From positions 62,001 to 126,000 of the forward strand of contig CBDIHP010000037.1 of NCBI GenBank assembly GCA_965279195.1: 64,000 nucleotides of DNA. Reading direction: 5' to 3'. This document shows positions 17,036 to 23,252 of the stretch, one piece after another. The notes below the pieces were generated by a model. It had not been told where the DNA came from and searched no databases. It saw only the letters and a program-made list of their open reading frames with translations. Position numbers and translations under genes: made by a program. The stretch comes from CBDIHP01 sp965279195 (GTDB lineage Bacteria; Planctomycetota; Planctomycetia; Isosphaerales; Isosphaeraceae). Positions within the stretch are counted from its first letter, which is position 1; each line of letters starts with the position of its first letter.

Positions 17036-17920
17036 TCAGTGGACTGACAGGATTTTCGGGTGGGTTTCTTGGAGAGAGGTTTCGCCGATCGGCATGGCAG
17101 AAGGGTCATGGATTCCCGGCAGAGTTGACGGTGCCGGAGATGGCAAAAGCCCCGAAATGGGCTTTGACGGCAGAGTCGTAAGCTTGAATTCGAGGTAGGT
17201 TGTCAAGTCATCGACGACCCGTCGCTCTTTCAGGCTCATGAACCTTAGATTCCCACCCAGGACTTCGATGATGTCGCCATAACAAAGCTCTCCTACGAAG
17301 GGGCTCCTCGGCAGACTTCGGAGCTTGTCAGCGTGAGGGATGGCGGCCTGGAGTCGTTGAGGATCGCGATAGCGTTCCACGAGCGGATGGCCCTTCGTGG
17401 GAGCGAGGACCAGGACGACGAGGTCCCGGGGCTTCTGGTCGAAAAGCTGGTTCTCCGTTCGCAGGTATCCGGCGTGATGGAGGCCGACCCGTATGTTCCG
17501 GATCAACTGGTCGGAAGGGTAGCCGCTGGAACCGTCGTCTCCCGAGACGTTGGCGGAAATTGTGGACCCGTACTTCGATTCCGCGAAGACAGTGGTCGCC
17601 GGGTTCTCCCAGCTGATGATCGTGTCCACCTGCGTCGAGCCTTCGTCCCAGGGCAGGAGTTCCCTCGGATAGCAGGGCTGGTTCTGCCAAAGTTTGATCT
17701 TCAGGTTCCGGAAGACTTGACGCCGGAATCGTGAAGCTCCGAGGGCCGTGTTCAAGAGGTCGGGCAGCCACCATCGGGGGTTGGTATAGCCGAGGGCCTG
17801 AAAGATATGCCCGGTGATCACGTCCTCGCTGGTCGGACGGACGATCAGCGGGCAGCGGATGGTGCCCGAACGAGCCTGCGAACAGAGTGTGCCTCCCTTG
17901 CCGTTCATCTCGGTGAGCAT
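17036..17920 (-). CDS. PD-(D/E)XK nuclease-like protein, unknown role
   Basis: The 294-aa protein contains the probable metal site VDTIISWENPATTVFAESKYG near residues 98-120 (Asp, then E-S-K), the spacing expected of a restriction-endonuclease-like fold. The N-terminal part (SEDVITGHIFQALGYTNPRW) is also restriction-like in style. The C-terminal 60 residues are Pro/Ser-rich and probably disordered. It overlaps the upstream RecB-like gene by 16 bp, so the two are translationally coupled and likely act together. Confidence 0.65.
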   Translation of the reverse strand: MLTEMNGKGGTLCSQARSGTIRCPLIVRPTSEDVITGHIFQALGYTNPRWWLPDLLNTALGASRFRRQVFRNLKIKLWQNQPCYPRELLPWDEGSTQVDTIISWENPATTVFAESKYGSTISANVSGDDGSSGYPSDQLIRNIRVGLHHAGYLRTENQLFDQKPRDLVVLVLAPTKGHPLVERYRDPQRLQAAIPHADKLRSLPRSPFVGELCYGDIIEVLGGNLRFMSLKERRVVDDLTTYLEFKLTTLPSKPISGLLPSPAPSTLPGIHDPSAMPIGETSLQETHPKILSVH

Positions 17921-18765
17921 AGGGCGGGCTCCTCCGACTCATGAACTTCCTGATCCCCAAAACTCGAAGTCTCCGGTCCACTCCAACTCTTACATTCCCG
18001 GTAAAAACTGCACCCCGAACAGTTGAGGGGAGACTCGATTGGGTAGAAGCTTTCCGCCTCGATGGATCGATCGACAGCTTCGATGATGTCTCCCAGCCTC
18101 CGGAAATCGGACACATTCCGGATGGCCTGGATCCGTTGCACCTTCGGCGTCTTGGTCTTCACCAGGACGGTGAACTCGACCGCCGGTTCTTCCCCGGCAA
18201 TCTCGTGGAGGGCGTTGGCGTAGAACGTCGGCTGATGCGATGTGGCCACTTCGGATTCGGAGTAGGCCCGGCCAGACGTCTTGATCTCGTTGACCTGGAG
18301 CGTTCCGTCATCCTGGCGAGTGATATGGTCGGCGATGATCAGGATCGGCTTTTCCAGATACTCCCCGTGCGAGTTGGCGATTGGAGCCAGTATAGGGCTC
18401 TCCACGGCAATGATGGTGCCGGTCGGCGGATCCTTCAAATAAACGTCCACCAGGGAGATCCCGAGATCCCGGCTGTCTTCCAAAGTCTTGTCGCCCGATG
18501 CGACAATTTGTCCGTCCCGAGCTTGGGCTTTCCAGGCGTCGAGATAGGCGGTGTGGATCTCTTGGGTGGTGACCGGCTGACCGGCTTGTAGCTTGAGGTG
18601 GTAGACGGCCAGGGCCGAGTGGAGCGATGAGCCCAAAACCAGGGCGTCGGTCTTGGACTTCCGAGGCAGCTTCAGGATTCGCTCGAAGTAGAACTGAAGG
18701 GGACACTTCAGGAATTGCGAAACTGAGGAGTACGACCAGTGCGGCCTCGCGACGTTGGGACTCAT
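17905..18765 (-). CDS. RecB/Cas4-like PD-(D/E)XK exonuclease
   Basis: The 286-aa protein has the signature YSSVSQFLKCPLQFYFERIL at the N-terminus (first Cys of an iron-sulfur site). The nuclease core has His in GSSLHSALAVYH, Asp in IIADHITR and LQVNEIKTSGRAY carrying ExK. Near the C-terminus CSGCSFYREC supplies three more Cys, as in Cas4/AddB-type 4Fe-4S nucleases. This is the PDDEXK_1 family (single-strand exonuclease or end processing). The ATG at 18765 has GGAGGTC 3-4 nt upstream. It is followed by the overlapping nuclease-like gene. Confidence 0.85.
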   Translation of the reverse strand: MSPNVARPHWSYSSVSQFLKCPLQFYFERILKLPRKSKTDALVLGSSLHSALAVYHLKLQAGQPVTTQEIHTAYLDAWKAQARDGQIVASGDKTLEDSRDLGISLVDVYLKDPPTGTIIAVESPILAPIANSHGEYLEKPILIIADHITRQDDGTLQVNEIKTSGRAYSESEVATSHQPTFYANALHEIAGEEPAVEFTVLVKTKTPKVQRIQAIRNVSDFRRLGDIIEAVDRSIEAESFYPIESPLNCSGCSFYRECKSWSGPETSSFGDQEVHESEEPALCSPR

Positions 18766-18840
18766 TTGACCTCCAAAGAAAAACCGGGTTGGGACCAGCT
18801 CCCATCCCCGGTGTCATGACGGACCTTCGTTTCGGAAGTT

Positions 18841-19368
18841 TCAACGTCGAGACCCGTTCTCTCCGGCCTCTTCGGGGTTGAGGGCATTGATGACGGCTCC
18901 GGCCTCCTTCTTGGTCAGGTCGTAGGGGGAGCAACCACGCCCGATGATCTCCTGAATGAAGCCCTCCAGCTTCGTGCCGAAGAGTTTCTGGCGTTTAGCC
19001 AGGGTCTGGAGGAACTGGATCTGCTTGTTGGTGGCGGGTTCACCGTTCGCGGTGGATTTCCCGTTCTGATGACTATTCCGCCCGGCGTAAGAGCCGTTGG
19101 ACTCTGAGGCTTGGCGACCGTTGGAGTGGCCATTGCTGACGGGGTGAGGGTCGGCATCCCGGGAAGCGATGGCCGAGTCGGACTGGTGCCGGTCGATCTG
19201 CTGGTCCAGGGCTTCCTCGGCCAAGTCGTAGAGCTGCTTGATGCGTTCGATGACGGCTTCGGGATCATCCAGGGTGGCCTGGATCTCCCCTTCGAGGTTC
19301 AGGGAAAACCCGTTGGAGTTGTAGTTCTCCGACACTTTCCGGGACAGTCCGACGTTGGCCTTGATCAT
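18841..19368 (-). CDS. Island protein of unknown function, possible recombination accessory
   Basis: The 175-aa protein has an N-terminal beta-rich part (NYNSNGFSLNLEGEIQATLD), a low-complexity Ser/Asn/Gly linker (about residues 70-105) and a C-terminal helical domain (NKQIQFLQTLAKRQKLFG...LTKKEAGAVINALN). A C-terminal domain of this kind often accompanies single-strand-binding or RecT-like proteins in mobile elements. It lies between the RecB-like nuclease gene and the DUF932 gene, a combination that fits element recombination or replication. The ATG at 19368 has AAGGAC 6 nt upstream. Confidence 0.6.
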   Translation of the reverse strand: MIKANVGLSRKVSENYNSNGFSLNLEGEIQATLDDPEAVIERIKQLYDLAEEALDQQIDRHQSDSAIASRDADPHPVSNGHSNGRQASESNGSYAGRNSHQNGKSTANGEPATNKQIQFLQTLAKRQKLFGTKLEGFIQEIIGRGCSPYDLTKKEAGAVINALNPEEAGENGSRR

Positions 19369-19493
19369 GGCTTGTCCTTGAACGTTGGTGAGTAAAGGTG
19401 AACCTCCTCGACAGGCTGGGTACCCCGCTCGGCGTGATCGGGCTCCGGATCGCGAGGGGTGCGACGGAGACCGAGCGGAGTGGAAGGAAGGGG

Positions 19494-20486
19494 TCAGGTG
19501 GCGGCCATATCGAGTGCCAGGCGGAAGGCGTGCTGCTTCAGCCTGTTCCCGGAGCCGAACCAGGCGGAGTCGAGACGGTTGCTGCCCCTCTCGTGATCGT
19601 TCCGGCCTCGTGTGGACCGGTGGTGATCCACGAACTCGGTGACGGCGTTGAAGGCAGCCCAGGACGAGTGCCGGATGGCAGGGATCTCTTGGCCTTTTCC
19701 ACGCTCGAAGAGGTTGTAGAGCGAGTCCCGGACGTTCCTGGCCCGACTGCTGCTGGAACCATCGGCGGGGTCGGGGTAGAGCGTCTCGAAGTAGCGGGCA
19801 AGCTGGGCGGCGGAAGGGTGATGACCGGCCAGGAAGTCGATCCGAAATTCCAGGTCGTCGTAGTAGCGGCGGGCCAACCCGAGGACTTCCTGGGCTTCAC
19901 GGACCTTGGATGGAAGGTTGCCCTGGTGGCGGAGGGCGATCCCTTCGCCCTTGCCGCTCCGATCGGCCATCGCCAGGGTATTGCTACATACGACCCTGAT
20001 TGGCGTGAAGAAGACGCGGAGGGCCGATGATCCGTCGTGTGAGTTCGACAGGAGGAGGAACTTCTCGGTCAAGTCCTCGGAACCCTTCACCCGGATCTGG
20101 CCGCTGAGTTTGCCGAGGAGCCAGATCCGCTCTCCCTTCCGCAATGCACCGGCGGTGTGATAGCGGATGGAGCCCTCGGCGGCGATGGCGTCGAGGAATC
20201 CAAAGGCCTGGCGGTTCTGGACCGGAACGTAAGAGTTGCCCACCACCCCCAGGACGTCGTTGGTGTCGGTCCGGACGACCGCCTTCCGGGACGGGATCGG
20301 GATGCCGTCCGAAGTGGTCACGTCGGACAGCTTGACGTCGTAGTCGAGCCCTGCGGCTTGAATGGTTTCTCGAGCCGTGGCAGGGGCATCAAGACTTTGT
20401 CCAAGTCCGTGCCAAGGGACCTCGCCGACGTACATCATCGAAGTGCGACCGTTCACGGTCGCTAGCTCATGACCCACAGCTGTCAC
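19494..20486 (-). CDS. DUF932 (phage/plasmid-like, TIGR03299-type) protein
   Basis: The 330-aa protein has the family hallmark SMMYVGEVPWHGLGQSL near residue 16. It continues with VVRTDTNDVLGVVGNSYVPVQN, RIWLLGKLSG and RVVCSNTLAMA, all typical of DUF932. The biochemical role is unknown; the family is widespread in phages, plasmids and islands next to recombination genes. The start is GTG 20486. It appears to be the first gene of the minus-strand run down to 17036. Confidence 0.85.
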   Translation of the reverse strand: MTAVGHELATVNGRTSMMYVGEVPWHGLGQSLDAPATARETIQAAGLDYDVKLSDVTTSDGIPIPSRKAVVRTDTNDVLGVVGNSYVPVQNRQAFGFLDAIAAEGSIRYHTAGALRKGERIWLLGKLSGQIRVKGSEDLTEKFLLLSNSHDGSSALRVFFTPIRVVCSNTLAMADRSGKGEGIALRHQGNLPSKVREAQEVLGLARRYYDDLEFRIDFLAGHHPSAAQLARYFETLYPDPADGSSSSRARNVRDSLYNLFERGKGQEIPAIRHSSWAAFNAVTEFVDHHRSTRGRNDHERGSNRLDSAWFGSGNRLKQHAFRLALDMAAT

Positions 20487-20774
20487 CCCCTCTTGAGAGA
20501 ATCATGCCCCGAGGCGTGGGCCGGATCGTTCGGGCCTCAAGAGGGCTACCCGAGCGAAGCGGCGAACACGCTAGCGAAGGGCGACGGATGCTTTCAGGTG
20601 AGGATGAGTGGGAACTGGCCGATGCTGATGGGAGTTCTTCGCCGATCCCGATAAGATCATCCCAATGCCGGAGTTCGGGGACGTGGGAGACCCCGGTCAC
20701 CAGGATGAAGTCCCGGGGCCGATCGTCATGTCGGGATGGTGGGGGAGGTGGTTCAAGAAGGGTTGGAAAGACTC

Positions 20775-21045
20775 ATGATCGCGGACCACGACATAAATGT
20801 CGTGTTCGTCGCCGACACCCTGAAGGGCAGGTTCCCCTCCGTCTACGGCGGGCTGAAGACGATCCTCGAACACCACGGAATCCAGCTTCGTGTGATTCTC
20901 GGGACCAAGGACATATGGTGCAAGGATTAAATGCCGGTCCAGGTGTCCGAGGACAGGTTCGGTTCGTCCAGTTCCGCTACGCCCCCAACTATAGGAGGGG
21001 GAAAGACCCGCACCTCAGGACTGACAGCGTGATTATCCGCGTTGC
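20775..21045 (+). pseudogene. Degenerate agmatine/peptidyl-arginine deiminase-family gene fragment
   Basis: Read across three defects, this strand gives the N-terminus of a deiminase-like protein: MIADHDINVVFVADTLKGRF, then HHGIQLRVILGTKDIWCKD, a TAA (20928-20930) where relatives have Tyr, then MPVQVSEDRF. A 5-bp tandem duplication (GGTTCGGTTC, about 20957-20966) shifts the frame, and VQFRYAPNYRRGKDPHLRTD continues in the next one. Similarity ends at about 21045, so most of the gene is gone. It is on the opposite strand to the neighbouring cargo and is clearly a relic. Confidence 0.65.
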
Positions 21046-21071
21046 TTGGGGCGTGAGGTCGATGGGATGTC

Positions 21072-22142
21072 TCAACGCGTGAACCACCCTATGCGTTTGT
21101 CATATACTAAAACAAATATGCCTGTAATCACGAACAGGAACACTCCCAAGCCGACCAGCCAGTAGTTGGCACTCCCATACTCGAACTTGATGGGCAAGTT
21201 GATCTTGTGGCCATTGGTCAAAGGGATAGAGAGGCGATTCTCCTCTGTGAGGGAAAACTGAAAACCGGTTGTCCCCGCCGTTAGTAGCAAAACCGAAGAC
21301 ATCATGCCCCAGCGTGTCACTTGACGGCATGCAGCTGAGGGGGCGAGCTTCGTCTGTGTATCGCCTCGGATGACCAGCCAGATAACGAATACGGCAACTG
21401 CCCCGCAGATCCATCCCATCACCTGGCCAGCAAAGTAAGCGATCGGGCTGCATAGTGCAAAATATGCAAGTATTATTATTATCGGTCCCTTCCAAGTGGC
21501 TGCCCATGCATGTCGAGGGTCGGGTACGGATTCAAGTGCCGAGTTTGTCGCTAATGTTTCCCGGAGTAAGAGTGCGAAAGACGTGCCTTTGAGGGCCGAG
21601 CTGCGAGTAATGGCGAGACACCGTAAGGTCTGTGCGTCGAGCATATCTTCTTTCTGTCTCAGGGTGCCATTACTCAAGTTCAGCCTTCTCGCCTCGAACG
21701 GTGCAACTACATCCGATATCGGAAAGTTCGGAGCGTAAAGGGTTTCCACGATCGAGGGGATGAGTTCATGGCAGGTGCCACAATGCGGGCACTGGTCTAA
21801 CTGGGCTTGTGCCAGCTCATCGCTGGAACTGGTTTCGATGATGGTGCCGTCTTCGTCAGGAAATACCTCAGGACATCGGACTCGGGACCAGACGGTCAAG
21901 ACGCTGAGTTGGTGGAGTTCCCTCGCGATCTCCTCAGCACTCGACTGGGGTATTCCCAACTGTTGCGAATCCAGCCAAGGCTCGAAGAAGAGCCCTCGGT
22001 CCAACCGAGGGTCTCGGATGCCGGAAGTTACCCTATTTTTGAGTGACGATAACACCATGTCCAGGCCTGCAATCCCCTTGCACCGAATCCGTACGAGAGC
22101 CGAGGCGTGCTCAAAGATGGTCTCGAATTCTTCCGATGACAT
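21072..22142 (-). CDS. Membrane protein with N-terminal soluble domain and Cys motif, partner of the gene at 22111
   Basis: The 356-aa protein begins at ATG 22142, inside the end of the upstream gene (32-bp overlap). Residues 1-180 are soluble and helical (SAEEIARELHQLSVLTVWSR) and carry the Cys/His cluster DQCPHCGTCHELIP near residue 115. From about residue 225 there are four predicted membrane helices (PIIIILAYFALCSPIAYFAG; MGWICGAVAVFVIWLVI; MMSSVLLLTAGTTGF; YWLVGLGVFLFVITGIFVLV). The layout of soluble sensor plus membrane anchor or pore, coupled to a cytosolic protein beside restriction and toxin genes, resembles a two-part defence system. No family is recognised. Confidence 0.7.
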   Translation of the reverse strand: MSSEEFETIFEHASALVRIRCKGIAGLDMVLSSLKNRVTSGIRDPRLDRGLFFEPWLDSQQLGIPQSSAEEIARELHQLSVLTVWSRVRCPEVFPDEDGTIIETSSSDELAQAQLDQCPHCGTCHELIPSIVETLYAPNFPISDVVAPFEARRLNLSNGTLRQKEDMLDAQTLRCLAITRSSALKGTSFALLLRETLATNSALESVPDPRHAWAATWKGPIIIILAYFALCSPIAYFAGQVMGWICGAVAVFVIWLVIRGDTQTKLAPSAACRQVTRWGMMSSVLLLTAGTTGFQFSLTEENRLSIPLTNGHKINLPIKFEYGSANYWLVGLGVFLFVITGIFVLVYDKRIGWFTR

Positions 22143-23169
22143 GCTCCACGTCCTCGTCCGTGTAGGGTTTGGAAAAATAAAGGCGGGCCATGGGACGTGT
22201 GAGCTGCTTGCTGACCTTGACCTGGTCGTAGTGCATTCGCACATCGGTTTCCGCTGTACCGATCTTCCATGTCCCCTTGATGCTGCTGCGGGCAAAGCCG
22301 TTGTCGTAGACCCACTCCGGAAAGTCGCGGATATCCTGGCCGAAGCCCGGTGCACCTTTGCGGGTCATGCTGCTCTTGAGATACTGGTTCTCGGGCGTAT
22401 CCGAGTGCAACTCAAAGTCGTCGCGGTTCTGGATGATCTTCTTGTAGGCATCGCATATTTTGAAGGGCCGTAACTTCAGGAGCCATTCGGCACCCGCGTC
22501 CCCGTATTGTGAGTACACAGTCTCCGATACGAAGGAATATACACTCGAGGAAGTATCAACCCCGGGGGCTTGTTCCCTGATCGGCACTCTGAACTGAAGA
22601 AGCCGGCTTTTGAAGTCCAGCTTGATGATGATCGCAGCCCGCTCCTTCTCCCGCTTACGGACGATCTCGATGTAGTCCTCTGATTTCGGGGTGATCAGTT
22701 CGACCCAGTATTTCCTCACCGCCACCACCTTACTTATGTGAATGTCATCGGTGTCTGCGAGTATCCTGGTGTAGGGCTCAAGGGGGATCGTCCAGAACTC
22801 CTCTAGGGTCAAACTCTGGTTATTAAGGGTATCCGGTGAAGCCAGACTGACTCGCACTGCATCCAAATCCGCCGGTGGAACCTCGAAGACGCATACGTGC
22901 TGCCTGCCTGCGAGTTCCGCCGAGTCTAAGACGTGGGTGACCGCTTCCGTAGAGACCCAGTGGTTGGAGAGTGACTTGGAGAGGGACTCGACGATGTCGT
23001 CGTACTTGGCGTTTTTAGCAGTCGTAATTTCACCACGCTTGAGATTGTGGGTCTCCTTGGCTTCGTCCAAGAGCTTGACCATCCTCTCGTTCAGCTGACG
23101 CCTCTTCAAAAACTGCTGGAGCCTTCCCTTCTCATCGGATCCAAGCGGGGATACGGCCTTACTTCCCAT
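22111..23169 (-). CDS. Soluble protein of unknown function, coupled to the membrane protein
   Basis: The 352-aa protein starts at ATG 23169, with AGGAG about 8 nt upstream; the frame is open further but without plausible sequence. The N-terminal 75 residues are charged and helical (KGRLQQFLKRRQLNERMVKL). Beta-rich segments follow (HVCVFEVPPADLDAVRVSL; VAVRKYWVELITPKSEDYIE), and the C-terminal part WKIGTAETDVRMHYDQVKVS ends in a helix (DVEHVIGRIRDHL). No catalytic motif is seen. It starts 84 bp after hsdR and probably belongs to the same transcript. Confidence 0.65.
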   Translation of the reverse strand: MGSKAVSPLGSDEKGRLQQFLKRRQLNERMVKLLDEAKETHNLKRGEITTAKNAKYDDIVESLSKSLSNHWVSTEAVTHVLDSAELAGRQHVCVFEVPPADLDAVRVSLASPDTLNNQSLTLEEFWTIPLEPYTRILADTDDIHISKVVAVRKYWVELITPKSEDYIEIVRKREKERAAIIIKLDFKSRLLQFRVPIREQAPGVDTSSSVYSFVSETVYSQYGDAGAEWLLKLRPFKICDAYKKIIQNRDDFELHSDTPENQYLKSSMTRKGAPGFGQDIRDFPEWVYDNGFARSSIKGTWKIGTAETDVRMHYDQVKVSKQLTRPMARLYFSKPYTDEDVEHVIGRIRDHL

Positions 23170-23252
23170 TTTCAATACTCCTGATGATCCTTTCGTAGGA
23201 TCGCGACGGCCGTGGGCAGTGGAGAAGCTAGCTCTCAAAAGTTCTATAGGCC

